A DNA stretch of 64,000 bases from Hyperoplus lanceolatus. Lineage: Eukaryota > Chordata > Actinopteri > Uranoscopiformes > Ammodytidae. The DNA is taken from NCBI GenBank assembly GCA_026929865.2, contig CM049404.1, forward strand, positions 5,189,001-5,253,000, written 5' to 3'. Position numbers and translations under genes: made by a program. Shown in pieces: positions 11,640 to 23,557 of this stretch. The notes beneath the pieces are model-generated. The model saw only the letters and a list, made by a program, of their open reading frames with translations. It made no database searches and was not told the DNA's origin. Each line of letters starts with the position of its first letter. Positions within the stretch are counted from its first letter, which is position 1.

Positions 11640-11765
11640 TTAAATATAAGCATCTTGACCACTGTGTGTGTACAGCTAGCAGATTTTGCAGAGATGTTCA
11701 CTGATTCTGACAAAAAGTGATTTAGACAACAAACGTTCTCCAGTATCGCTGACTCCGCCTTTAGT
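11640..11765. mobile_element. Palindromic TTAA-type MITE, fragment
   Basis: Only the right half is present: GATTTTGCAGAGATGTTCAC through CGTTCTCCAGTATCGCTGAC to CTCCGCCTTTA. Same family as 1328-1665. Confidence 0.65.
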
Positions 11766-12458
11766 ACTATAGCAACTATGGAAACTAACTTCTGTTTTTC
11801 AAATAAATCTACCTAATACCTATTCATCTCATAGACTGCCTGTGTTTTCTTTGATGCATTTCATTCACCCCATAGTAGACCTGCCCAAGATATGTTGAGA
11901 TGTCTGGGTCTATTACCTCTTTGAAAAGTTCACCTCTTTGGACATGTATACTGCCACTGACATATAATTCCTGCTCTGCATAAACTGTGTACAGTATGTT
12001 CTACAGCACAGACTTATCACATTTTAATATTGTCTGTCCTGGAGCCAGGGGCTGTTGGTTGCCCAAACACATGAAACAGGTTTTGCTTGTTCTGTTGACT
12101 CCTGTTCATGCTGGCCGTTAAAAATATCCCTTTCTAACAAGCTCCCAGTATAAGTGATGGGGGAGAAAAGAAAAATACATATCCAAAGTTAAGTTTACCT
12201 GAAGAAAAAGTGGCACTTGAGCAGTCTGAGAGTAGCCTATCAAATCAAGTAGACGTTAATTATTAAAAAGTTACAATCATTTTCGTCCCAAATGCATCTT
12301 TAGTTTTCGTTATTGTCTTTCCACTGCAGCTTAATAGGGAAAACACTGGCACTTTGAAAAAACAAAAAAGATCTACTTGATAGTCAATAGTGCTAAAGCA
12401 TTACATTATATTAGTTTCAGGTACATTTTGTAAAAGAACTCATATCATATTTTTATTT

Positions 12459-12645
12459 TGTTTTTTTAAGATATTTTTTGTCATTTTTATGCGTTATTGA
12501 CAGTGTAGAGACAAAGTTGAAATGGGGAAGAGAGGGGAGTGACATGCAGAGAACGACCGCAGGCTGGAATCGAACCCGGGTCTGCTGCTGGCCAAGGCCC
12601 TTGGGGGGGATGCCCTACAAACTGAGCTAAGGGCGCCCCCTCTTA
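12459..12645 (-). mobile_element. tRNA-derived SINE, copy 1
   Basis: On the minus strand it has a tRNA-like head with A box TTAGCTCAGTTTGTAGGGCA and B box GGGTTCGATTCC, then a body with GCATGTCACTCCCCTCTC and a tail AATAACGCATAAAAATGACA. Related copies are at 38212-38390 and 50927-51103. Confidence 0.85.
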
Positions 12646-13314
12646 TCATATTTTTGCCCAAAACGCGATTGGGTCCCTTGTCATTTACGTAGAAATAGAT
12701 TATTTAAAAAAAATTATTGTCTATATAGAAAAGAATACAATGAGAATATTTGAATCTTTTTTATGAACATCTGAGTATTGTTTTCAGATGATATCTCTAT
12801 TTTTTAAAATCTATCCTTTATTGACAGAGAAAAGGAGAAAGAGAGAGGGAAGAAATGAACTTAACTATACTGTATGATCACAGTCCATGACACCTTTGCA
12901 GGTCATCAATCAGATGAATGTGTAAACATTTATAGCAGCTATACCAGATCGTATATCTTACCATAAAACTAAAACATCTGTTGATATCAGCTGGGTTATT
13001 GGGTTAATGTGTCTGTAAATATCAGCCTCATTCTATCAGGTCCTAATTACTATGACAGCATATAGTTTGACAGTATCTCCTATCTGAGAGCACAGATATA
13101 GAGGAAGCAAGTATAACTACCGTCGCAATGAAACAACATTTATGTGTGTAACCGTGTCTTATGGGTCAAGTCAGTCAATGGACAAACTGCAGTAAACACA
13201 AAGTATACGCACTTTGTTTTTTTCAAACAGTCTTGTGTGCCTTTTTTGATACAAGACAATTCAAACCTCTACCATGTTACAGACGAAAAGTGTCCTCAAC
13301 TTAAAATCAAATAC

Positions 13315-13316
<2 letters not shown>

Positions 13317-13410
<94 letters not shown>
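13317..13410. repeat. (CA)n microsatellite, about 94 bp
   Basis: Uninterrupted CA dinucleotides. Open frames reading poly-Thr-His across it are artefacts. Confidence 0.97.
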
Positions 13411-13413
<3 letters not shown>

Positions 13414-14747
13414 TAATGATGTCCTCATCACTTCTTTATGTGTTTACAAAATAGGCCAAATAGCAGAAAGGTTAAGAGGTTAGGGATTTAAAAACTGACA
13501 GTCCGTTCAATTTGCAATCTAAAGTTCTGTTGATCTTGCTCCAAACTGAATCTGACTGAAACATCCTCTGTGTTTCGATGCTTGCGACAAATACTGCCCT
13601 CATGTGACCAGTCCAATCAAAAACATCCTAATCGCATTGAGGAATTGTCTTGATAAAACAATGTTTTCTTCCTGCCAAGAACTGGATGTAGCAATGTGGT
13701 GCATTTGACATTTTGTTCAAAATGCCACCAAGCAAAAATAATAGCATTTACATAAGAAGTTTGGCCGAAAAATCCAATTAGGTTAATTTCCGTTTAACAC
13801 CATTTGTACTGTGCCCAGGGTTGGGTTTAGGGTTTAACACAGCATAGGCCTACAGCTCTGGCACACGGAAAAAAGACCACTTCAAATAATGAGATGCAAT
13901 ATCAAGATTAAATCAAATAAATTTAAATTTCATTGTTCATATATTTGCATGTTATGTAAGCCTATAACCCTGTACAAATTAGATAAATGTTACAGAGAAT
14001 GTCTTATAATTTAGATTTAGCAAGTCAATTCCCTTAGAAGGGGTGCTGAGCTGAGGTGCTATAAAGAGTTTGTGAACAACTGCAGAGCAGGTGGCCTAGC
14101 CTAAAGTGTTTCCCGTTCCCTCCATTCACAGGCTATGTATGATACAGTAGGGCAGTGCTTCTCAATTATTTTCTGTCATGCCCCCCCTAGGAGACTGAAA
14201 TTTTTTCGCGACCCCCCTAAATTGAAATACTATTGAGAACCTGCTAATATTTATTTATTTATCTGTATAAGAGTTATATATGAGTTTGAGTTGCTAGCAC
14301 CAGCATTCTGCATACAATCACCTTATTATTAAAATAGATTAATAAAATTTGCTGACATCTGCAACATCTTAAAACAATTTCCAAGTTTATTAACTCAATT
14401 TGTAACATTTAAACAAGACCGTTCAGTCTGTGTGAATCTCAAAACACAGAAACAAGAGCAAATGTTTCACTGGGGTTTTCATTTAATTAATAACATTTTT
14501 AAACAGTAAACATTGGTCACTTGTCAGTCAGCTTCATCAGCTTATTCCCTTTCAAAAATATATATGACTTAAAAATAAACATTACTCTTTGTGTGCAACA
14601 TTTTCAACAATATTTAATGTACAATTTGCATACTTTCCCTGAACATAACACAAGACATTAAAAAAGCCTTGAACCCTGAACTATTTGAAACTGGCAGCTA
14701 CATCAGTTTGAGCTTTTTTAATATACCTAAATTCACCTTCACAATTA

Positions 14748-14888
<141 letters not shown>

Positions 14889-14948
14889 CTAAATTCTGTT
14901 ACACTTCTGACCCTTGGTATAATGTTTATTTAAGAAAAAAAAAAATAT

Positions 14949-16032
14949 ATGGGGGAAGGTGGGGTGATTTGTGCAACTTTTTACTCAAAGTGATTTTAAA
15001 GTGAGGCCTTGACAGTTATGTCTCCAACTCAAATATGTACATATATTTCAGGATGTTGTGCATCCCTGGCAATAAAAACTTTGGATCTGGAATAAACTGT
15101 TTAAGAAATATAGCTTTCGGAAAAAAAGTTGTCTTGACGCACAAATCACCCCACGTAGTGGGGTGATTTGTGCGTCATTATGTCACAATGACAAAGTCAC
15201 CATCATCATCTTTCTGGCCATCTGAACTCTCATCAGTGGTGTCGTTAAGTGGAATTGAGATGTCACTCTCTTCTGAGCTACAGTAGACAATCACTTTCTT
15301 TTGGTGACCAGCGTATACAGCCATGCCACTGGCACAACTCTCAGAAATGTACTTTGCACTAGTTGCTCCGTGCTTGTGGAACCAACTGCCACCTGACAAA
15401 TGTGATTCCCCCTACATTTCTGCCTTTAAATCAAGGCTCAAAACCCATATGTACACCCTGGTGTTTCCTCCCCACTATCTTACCTCTGCACTACTATCTG
15501 TGTTTATGTGGATGTATGGGCTTTACGTCTTTTATTTTGGTTATTGTTATTGTACCTTCATTGTTTACCTACTGAATGCACTATGTACAGCACTTTGGAC
15601 AGTGCAAACTGTCATAAATGTGCTTTTATAAATACATTTTACTTACTTACTTACTTACTTATAACTCACCCAGGCCCTTGCACACAAATCACCCCATCCC
15701 CAGAATTTTGGATAATAGGCATGATGCAGCAATTTAGGGTTGACATTGTGCTAACTATATAGACTCAAAGTGTAGCATACCAAAGCACTAAAACATGTGT
15801 CAAATGTTTTCAAACGTGTCTATAATTGTTCAGACACAATAATCAAAAAACCTTGATCATGGAAATTTTACTTTGAAAGGCAAAACACAGTTTTTTGAGC
15901 TTAAATGTGCTTATATCTTATTCCTTGTGTCTCCCTTCTTTACAGGATGAGTCAAATGGATGGTCCACGGTTTTCTAGAAACAAGGGGTTTTGCATCTTC
16001 CAAAATGCACAAATCACCCCACCTTCCCCTAT
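14949..16032. mobile_element. DNA transposon with GGGGAAGGTGGGGTGATTTG termini, nested in the hAT element
   Basis: Inverted termini of about 26 bases: TGGGGGAAGGTGGGGTGATT at 14950 and its complement ending at 16031, in a TATATA context. Repeats of GGGGTGATTTGTGC also occur inside, including a perfect hairpin at 15135-15177 and another copy near 15679. A minus-strand frame ending at 15178 (ESCASGMAVYAGHQKKVIVY, then an acidic tail) looks like a transposase C-terminus. The superfamily is not resolved. Confidence 0.7.
15345..15662 (+). mobile_element. 3' end of an L2-like LINE, nested in the transposon
   Basis: Translates as LWNQLPPDKCDSPYISAFKS then RLKTHMYTL, the hallmark end of L2/Rex-type ORF2. 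It is followed by CTATGTACAGCACTTTGGAC and a tail of ACTT repeats (15640-15660). This is the third level of the nest: LINE in transposon in hAT element. Confidence 0.75.
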
Positions 16033-16104
16033 ATATATAAAAAAAAAAAAAAAAAAACTAAGTCCCCCCTGAGACCCCACCGCCCCACCATTTGAGAAGC
16101 ACTG

Positions 16105-16700
16105 CAGGGATTGTAGTTATTATTGTGCTGCTTCTATGCTGTGCTGAACAAGGGTGACACTAACATACCTATGAGGGGTTCACAGAAAACACTATTTCAT
16201 TTTCATTTCATTTAACTTTTATTTGTCCTCGAGAGACCAATTGAGGGGTGACCCTCATTTACAATGACGTCGAGTTCAAACAAATTCAAAGGAAAAACAA
16301 CAATAGCCTACATAAACAATATTCAATGCAAATAGGCTACATCAAAAACACAACAACAGGTGAAGAGAGAAAAACAATTGAAACATTTACACAGTGGTGA
16401 AGAGTGGCAGCAATTAAAATGAAATGGGTGAAAGTAGGCCTACAATAGGCCTATAGCCTATTAAAACAGTTACAGGTAGAGTTTGGCAGATTTAAGATAG
16501 TTTGTTTAAATTGGTTAAAGGATATGAAGGTATTTAGTTTACGTTTTCTTTTTCTAGAAGACGTATTTTACTTTCTCGTAGAAATAGGCTACTTAAGTGT
16601 GTTCTTTGTTTTGTTTACGGTCTGTAATGACTCGGTGTGGGCCCCTTTCCTGATCACCTGTGTGGTGAGGGGTTTGACGCTCCGGGAGAAACCCGTCAGC
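16105..16700. other. Upstream region of szrd1 with a worn repeat
   Basis: 16195-16290 (TTTATTTGTCCTCGAGAGAC and on) looks like the reverse of a retroposed tail, but I cannot name it. The rest shows no gene signal; the CpG-rich szrd1 promoter area begins around 16640. Confidence 0.4.
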
Positions 16701-16791
16701 GTGATGTCAAAGGCTTTCAGACGGCCGGGAGGCGGGTCTGAAGAGCCCGGGTAGTACTACAGAGGGACAGCGTGTCGGAGCAACATGAAAC
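16640..16791 (+). promoter_or_regulatory. szrd1: szrd1 5' region with overlapping upstream ATG
   Basis: CpG-rich sequence precedes the start. An upstream ATG at 16785 opens a tiny frame (MKHG, stop at 16797-16799) that overlaps the main ATG at 16792 in another frame. This could reduce or tune initiation. The TSS was not located. Confidence 0.45.
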
Positions 16792-19700
16792 ATGGATGAG
16801 GTCGCTGCTGATAGTGGGGTAAGTAATGAATGGTTCTGTATACCTTTCGTTAGAGGCGAATATTCCTTTGGTAACTTATTAGGGGTTTCTCGGATGCGGT
16901 TTGAAGTTACCGTAACGTTGTTCCATTTTAACGACTCCAACGGGCCAACATTGTGGCTAAAGCTAGCGCTAGCACCAAGGAACTTGGCGAGTTTACGTCA
17001 AGTAGCGAGACGGGCTTAACATGGACTTCGTCAGCTAGCTAGCCATGTGACGGTTGCTATTTCTGACCCATTTCGCATGAATAAGCGACCCTGTGCCAAA
17101 TGACAAGCTAGCACTGGTCATTAAACTAACACAACGCGAGCTAAACCCACGGAATAAGAGATGATGTCGAAACTTAGGTTGATGTTAGCTAATGCTAAGC
17201 TAGCTACTTATTGCACGGCTAACGTGGAAAGTGTCTAATACAGTTGGTTAGACTACTTATTGGCAAATAAAGACCCGTAGTGTCTCTTAAACGACCGTTT
17301 CAAATTAAATTCGGAAACATTTAGGGTCCATAATAACATTTTTGGTCTTAAACATTGTCGCTGTTCCAAGCAAATACTAACCGAACGATACATTCATTGG
17401 ACGACGATGGGCAACGCTGTTTAGTTTTACTTTCTCAAAAGGAACATAAGTGACTTTTCCAAAGAAATGTGTAACGTTAATATTACCGTTTATTACCCAC
17501 ATGTTTCATGGAATTGCCATAATGTAGAAAAAGTGCAGCCCGTGTTTAACTGTGCTGTGATCGATGTCCGCTCGCAAGGCTAAATTGATGATTTCCTGTA
17601 ACGTTAGTTTACCAGGCCAAATTGTTGAGCAAGTTCAGCCATAGTGGCAGGGTAGTGAGCTAGTTATGTCGCCGAATTGGCAAGTTAGTAACATTTCATG
17701 CTAACATTAGCCGCATCACGGTAGCTTGGCAGACCATCGCCAACCCCTGACGTCAGGAACGTGGCTGTGAGAGTCGGTCACGTCGCTTCCAATTCCTTGA
17801 ATTGAAGTAACGGATTTTTTTCTTTTAACATGTATTGCTGGGATTACTCCTTTTTATTTATTTATCGCGATTTCAGAAATCCACCTCATCTAACCTCTTT
17901 CGCAGAAAACATAAGCCGGTTCGTGTTAGCCAGCTTGCTTAGCGCACAATGTGTTATGAATTGGCAGCTGTTCTAAACGGGTGTATTAATAGCTTGTAAT
18001 AGAATCCTGCTTTCCCATCACCTCTCTACCCTTTGCTTACTACCTGACGCACCTTCCAAACGTTAATCTGGTCATGATGTTTGTGTACATGAACTAATGT
18101 TGGGACCCAATTTTTCTCCCGACAGGAAATGGAAAAACGGTTAGAAGAGAACCTAAGGATCTGCAATAAAGAAAAGTAAGGCTTTTGAAGGTAGAATACT
18201 TATGTCTTTTTTGTGTGCAATTATATTAAGAGCCATTCTTCAGTTCACCATACTGGTCATTACCTGATTAACCAAGAGCTCATTTATTCCAAGGGATGCA
18301 CTGATTTGATACACTTTACTTGAGTTACTTCTTGATTATTTATTCAATTCAATTTAATTAATTAATTTTCAAGAGCGCATCATCAAAACTCAGAAATAGT
18401 TTCAGGACACTTGGGAAAAAACTGAATTGATAATTGTGTCTGTGAGTGTTGCCATAAGTCTTTAGGCGATTGTTATCATCTAATGCTAAGCCATTCATTA
18501 GCACCACCTCCCCAGCTTGAAGGGGTCTGGTCTGTTGCATCACTCATTGTGCATGTACTGTGTGCTCTGCTTCTAGAGAGTCCAGTAATACTTCTCCACT
18601 AAAGACAACCATGGTGATACAGGACGACTCCCCACCAGCAGCACCCCCACCTCAGATACGCATTCTGAAGAGACCTACAAGTAACGGCTCCCTGGGCTCG
18701 CCCTTAAATCAGAACAGACCCTCGCCACAGGTCAAGTCTCTGGCCCAGCGTGAGGCAGAGTACGCAGAGGCCAGGAAGAGAATCCTGGGCAGCGCCTGCC
18801 CTCCAGAGGAGCCGCCTCAGGACAAGCCCAACACTGACAGGTAAGAGCCAAGATACCTTTACAGAGCGACCCTTCTTCCTCACAATAATTGTAAACAATG
18901 GCGGCAAGAAGTTAACGAGTGAGTTCCGGTGTGCTCGCGAAGTGGAGAGTTTGCTAGAAATTTGGGCCGGCGACAGTATTCAGTCGCAGCCATGGTCGCA
19001 GCTGTAAGACCCACAAAAATTCGGAGGTGTTTGGGGCAATCTGCGACTACTGTTGTTCTCCATTGTTGTTCTACTAACTCTGGAAGCGAGTATGCTTGGT
19101 GATGACGTATGAATCGTATTGCAACGTGATGAAGTATGTATGAAGGAGCAATCGTGCCTGTGCCGCGGCCTTTGGGAGCAGTGTGATCACGGGGGAGGGG
19201 GGAATCTTCCTGCAGCACGGAACAGGCAAACTTGCCTAGTGTGAGGGGCACTTTACACTGTGAAAACGTGGCAGTTTTCCAGTTTTTGGTTTAAAAAAAA
19301 AAAACCCCCGTTCAGACACAATTTATCTGACATTTTCACCCGTACACATGTTTTCAGAGGAAACGGGCCGAAATCGCTGTAGTAGCAGTGTAGCAGCCAT
19401 GCCAAGCCAATAGTCAGCTGTGACACAGCCTAGGAGATAGCTCTTCCGGTACAATTTGATGCATAAAACCTTACTGTAACCGAAAATGAATGCCACTAAC
19501 GTTCATAAAGCGGTTGGTGTAAGCTTGGGGTTACAAGTATTGTAAATGACAAGCTTTCTGTCCTCTTATTTCACCGCATTGAACTCGTAAAAACAGAAGA
19601 CTTGCTGATAGTGAAGGGGCTTCGTGAGCGGATACCTTCCTGTTAGTCGTACTTCAAAATAAAAGTCAACTCACGTGTGTCCAGTGAAATTCTATTAATG

Positions 19701-20627
19701 ATTAGCCAGTGAAATGCTTTTACTGTGAAGCCGTAGCCTTAAGGCTCCTTTTGTTGAACAGTAACTTAACCGCTGCGAGCTGAACTATGGATAGTGTTTT
19801 TTAATGTAGAGAGAGCCGTGTCCCTGCCCTGGCATAGAAGCTACACACGTTTATTTGGCTAGAAAAACCGGCAGAGCACAAATCTTTCCCCAGACAAAGT
19901 GGCCGGTGGTCTCAATAACTTACTAATCGCTTAGACTAAATTGGCGAGTGTTAGGCTATATTTTAGCCCTGCACGTCACTCTCCGCTGATCACAGTGATG
20001 GTGCCGTGGAGACACCGTTCATGTTGTCTTCTAACTTTATAACTCGCTTGTGTTGTGGGTATTTTGACAGCAAATGTTATAGACTACGCATGTGTGAGGG
20101 TGGAGCCGTGACGTCAGCGTTATCAGGGGAAATGGTTTCGGTGTTTACAGGAAACCAAAACCGTTAAGTTTTCCAAAAAATCCTCCCTGGGAGGTGATCT
20201 CAAAAACCTGCGGTTTCATGCCTGCGTTTGCTGTTTTCCTGTAAATGATATAGTGCAACCGCGGGAATTTTTCCGCGTTTGCACCGTTTCGTGTTGTCGT
20301 GTAAAGTGCCCCTGAGTGCGCCCTAAGGCTCCATTCACACCATCAGGCGGATGACACGTAGAGGTGTTAAAAGGTCTACTGTTATGTTAATTAAGTGAAA
20401 CTCCCACACTTTGGCAGAACAATGATTTGGCGTGTACACAGCCTAACAAGGCCAAGAGAGGGATTCTGTTAGTGGTCAACCCATTGCTGCTGTCTTTAAT
20501 CTTGTTTTCCTGTTTCTCTGCTAGGCCAGGGCGCAATAACTCAACATTGCCTTCAGAGGAGACCCGATCAAACAATCACCCTGGGGGCCAGACAGAGGGC
20601 CCCCAAGGCTTCAGACAGCACAGATAG
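16792..20627 (+). CDS. szrd1: SUZ RNA-binding domain-containing protein 1
   Basis: Four coding exons (16792-16818, 18126-18175, 18577-18840, 20525-20627) with GT-AG introns and matching phases encode 147 residues; human SZRD1 has 152. The SUZ region carries [20 protein letters not shown] then PTSNG, followed by [20 protein letters not shown], nearly identical to human. The C-terminus GPQGFRQHR matches the human SUZ-C end GSQGFKQRR. The protein binds RNA through the SUZ motif and is probably cytoplasmic or nuclear; its exact role is little known. The ATG at 16792 starts [17 protein letters not shown], which fits human EEAADSGEIDRRLEKK. Confidence 0.95.
18841..20524. other. szrd1 intron 3, largely filled by repeats
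   Basis: 1.68 kb intron. 19243-20314 is a transposon. The flanks (18880-19240 and 20316-20440, with CTCCATTCACACCAT-type sequence) also look like older repeat sequence. No extra exon is seen. Confidence 0.55.
19243..20314. mobile_element. DNA transposon, hAT-like termini, non-autonomous
   Basis: Left end GAGGGGCACTTTACAC (19243-19258) and right end GTGTAAAGTGCCCCTG (20299-20314) form a 16-base inverted repeat with one mismatch. Flanks AGTGTG and AGTGCG might be a worn duplication. Interior GC-rich, no transposase. hAT assignment rests on the CAG start only. Confidence 0.6.
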
Positions 20628-22560
20628 GTGCTCCCCCGGGGGGGTCACCCAGCCATCCAGAGGAGAGAGATCAAGCAAACACAGCACTGTATTCTTCAAA
20701 CTTCCTTTCTTCTGTTCTATGATATCGGATAGACACTTCTGCCTAACTCTCCCCACTAGCAGTCACATAGAACAGAGAGGTGAGCGAGGAACAGAAAGGT
20801 GCTCTCTCTAGCTCTCTCCGCTCCAGTCATTTTGGCACTGCGATTATAGACATGTTCTGGACTCACTGTGATGATCCCTTTAAGAGACGGCCCTCACCTC
20901 AGGAGGCAAAGACTTCAACAGACAGAAGAGTGGGCCATAGCAACACAATATGAGCTGCTACTTGGCCAACAGCCTTCTCCCCAGCAATAATACCACACAT
21001 CACTTCTCACCCCCTTTAAATATGTTTTTAGCTTTCAGAACTTGGCCGACTACATTTTTATCTTCTTTGTTTTTCTTGCTTGTGTTTTTTCTTCATCTAT
21101 ACTAGAGATGCTCTGATACCTTCCAGGTAAAGTTAGAAGTACATCATCAAATACCAGTTCACACAATATTTAATTTGAAAATAAAACATAACAAAAACCT
21201 TCAAATTTTCCACATTTGGTGGTTTTGCTATGATGGTAAAATGGTCTCAAAATACTATGTTTTGGTGCCTGCTTACAGACTCCGTGGGCCGCAGTGTGTG
21301 TCAGATCTCCCACAGTGAACTCGCCATTAATGCTCTGTACTTAACTGCTACCTGGCTGGTAGCTGAGCTATTACCATTATCAGTGCACCCCTAATATGTG
21401 AATCGCCATTTGTTTGTAAGAAACAGAGGGAAAGGGTCACGTGTGTCAAGTTGTATATCTGACTAATTGTCTACGCTGTTTTCTTTTTGTTTTTTTTTTC
21501 TGAATAAGATGTTGATCTGTCTTCCTCCGATTGTCACATCTTTATTTCTATTTAAAAGTGAAAGCAAACAAACAAAAAAGGCTTATGAATAAGTGTTTGG
21601 ATTTAAGTCCTTTTTAGGAAGCTTTTCTGCCTTTTTTTTTTTTTAATGGGATGGCAGCGATGTCAGCAGTATTTTTAATCTAAAAGAACCAAAATCCCAT
21701 TTAAAAAAAAATCCACCCGTGTACTTATGAGTTATTTCAGATGTCATTATGTGAAGGTGATGTATTGGCAGCAAGTTAAAGGAGAGTCAGATGGGTGAAT
21801 GAATCTACTGCTGTGCTACACAAGCCTCTCCGTCACATGTCCACCTCGTCAGCGGTGCGCTCCTTCCCTGACGTAGGAACTCAGGTGAACGAGAGTGAAT
21901 GAATGAAATGAACTAAGATTGTATTTTTTAAAGAGGGTTTGATTTCTCAAACAACAAATGTCCGTATTGAAGCTCGAGTACGCTCGTCTTCACCATTGAA
22001 TAAGAAACAGTGCTGTACAGGTAAATTTTAACTGAAGAAGATGTCCTAAGATGAATGAATGCCTCTTATTTTTTGTGCTTTATTTAGTCTGACTGTTGGC
22101 ATCTTGGTCATGCAAGAAATGTATGATTGTTCAGTAACTTATGGTCCACTGCTGAAATGAAACGGAGACACAGCTGTATGTAAAGAAGAGAGCGGTAGGG
22201 ACTACTACCTGCCTGGCTGGACCTTTTGTGCCCAATAGATTTTTCTCCATATTTTTTTTTCAAACATTGACGAGATCTCAATAAAGCCATATACAGTGGT
22301 GCACATCATCCATTGAAAGAAACAAATTATCTTGTAATGGTTGAATTCAGCTTGTGCCTCCTGCATCACATCTTTACTTCCCGGGTTGTAGATTTTATTA
22401 CTGTACTTCAAGAAACTGAATATATCTGAGGGAGAATTCACAATACTGGTAAGAGGTTTTAGTTCAGGAAAACTAACAGCAAAGCAGGGGACAGATGGGT
22501 TTAAACTGAGCTAGAACATAAACTGCCTGTAAATACCGGTTTAATAAAAAGATCAGCAAA
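20628..22560 (+). other. szrd1: szrd1 3' UTR
   Basis: Non-coding sequence after the stop with candidate polyadenylation signals AATAAA at 22280-22285 and 22543-22548. A long 3' UTR is usual for this gene, but the true end is not fixed by sequence alone. Confidence 0.5.
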
Positions 22561-23557
22561 AAAAAAACTTGTGGTGCATGTTCATTACTTTACATTCAAT
22601 TGGCTGGAAGGTGTGTAAGTTATAACATTATTGGCTTAAATAATTTTTTTTTTAAAGAATCATACTCTATTGGCTCCTACAAGGTGCTTTAATTCAGAGC
22701 AGCTCACATACACTCAATGGAAAAATTATCCAATTAAAAGTGGTTCCAGTGAACACTGATCAATGAGCTCGCAATTATCCACAGTAACAAGGAAACTTGG
22801 GGAAAAGATGTTTCTGTTGAATATTTTACATGTTAGACCAGACCAGAATAAATGCTTAAGCATTAACTAAGCAGCTATTTGTGGTAAGGTAATGCTTAGT
22901 TGATGTTTATAAAGCATTACCTAACAGTTAATAATGTACCCTTATTGTAAAGGACTTCTGTCTTTTGCTTAATGTCTTTCATTAATTAAATGCAGGTGTT
23001 ATTATGTTATATAGCGAATGTTGTCATAGCATCCACACATACTCCCCCCGCTTCAGTCTGCTGCTATTGTACTGTGGGCTGACAGAGGAAAGTAGCACTA
23101 CATCTAATAGATTATGACTGTTACAATATGCACTCCACATTAAGCATGAAAATAACCGACTGATGCTCTGTGATGTAGGCAATTAGTAGAAATAGAGAGG
23201 GATCTTCATTTTTCCTCGCCAAACTGTCTGACAGCATTATCGTACATGTGACTTTTGTTCACAATGTATAGTGCGTTTGAGTTTTGCCTTTGTGAAGGTG
23301 AACCGAACCATCTAAAAAACAAAACAATATATCCGGTCTGAACTAGTGTGCACCAAAGAAGCAGACTAATAGGTGTGAACACAGCCTAAAATCACAACCT
23401 TACTTGATAGGAAAAAAAAACACACTACAGTTTACATAAAAATAGTTTTAATGAATAGAGGAAAAAGTGTGTCAAGAGGAGGATGCGGCTCACACATCCC
23501 CAGCATTGTTTGGCGTGAGTGGTTGATAAGTGTCTGACAGAGGGGGTAAAGCAGATG
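22561..23557. other. Intergenic region between szrd1 and atp13a2 (convergent 3' ends)
   Basis: No gene or clear repeat seen. The last part (23440-23557) is probably the atp13a2 3' UTR on the minus strand; a minus-strand AATAAA was not found at an obvious position. Confidence 0.4.

Larger units (their letters stand above)
11766..14152. other. Intergenic stretch without a gene
   Basis: Apart from the SINE at 12459-12645 and the CA array at 13317-13410 I see only AT-rich unique-looking sequence. Open frames here are short and run through repeats. Confidence 0.6.

Noticed and set aside
12540-12640. Possible genuine tRNA genes in the tRNA-like heads
   Set aside because: A and B boxes are present but arms do not form a full cloverleaf and each is followed by a shared SINE body and tail.
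13144-13483. Open frames rich in Thr-His
   Set aside because: They are translations of the CA microsatellite.
18880-19251. 123-codon minus-strand frame in szrd1 intron 3
   Set aside because: Lies across repeat sequence and the start of a transposon; no homology recognised.
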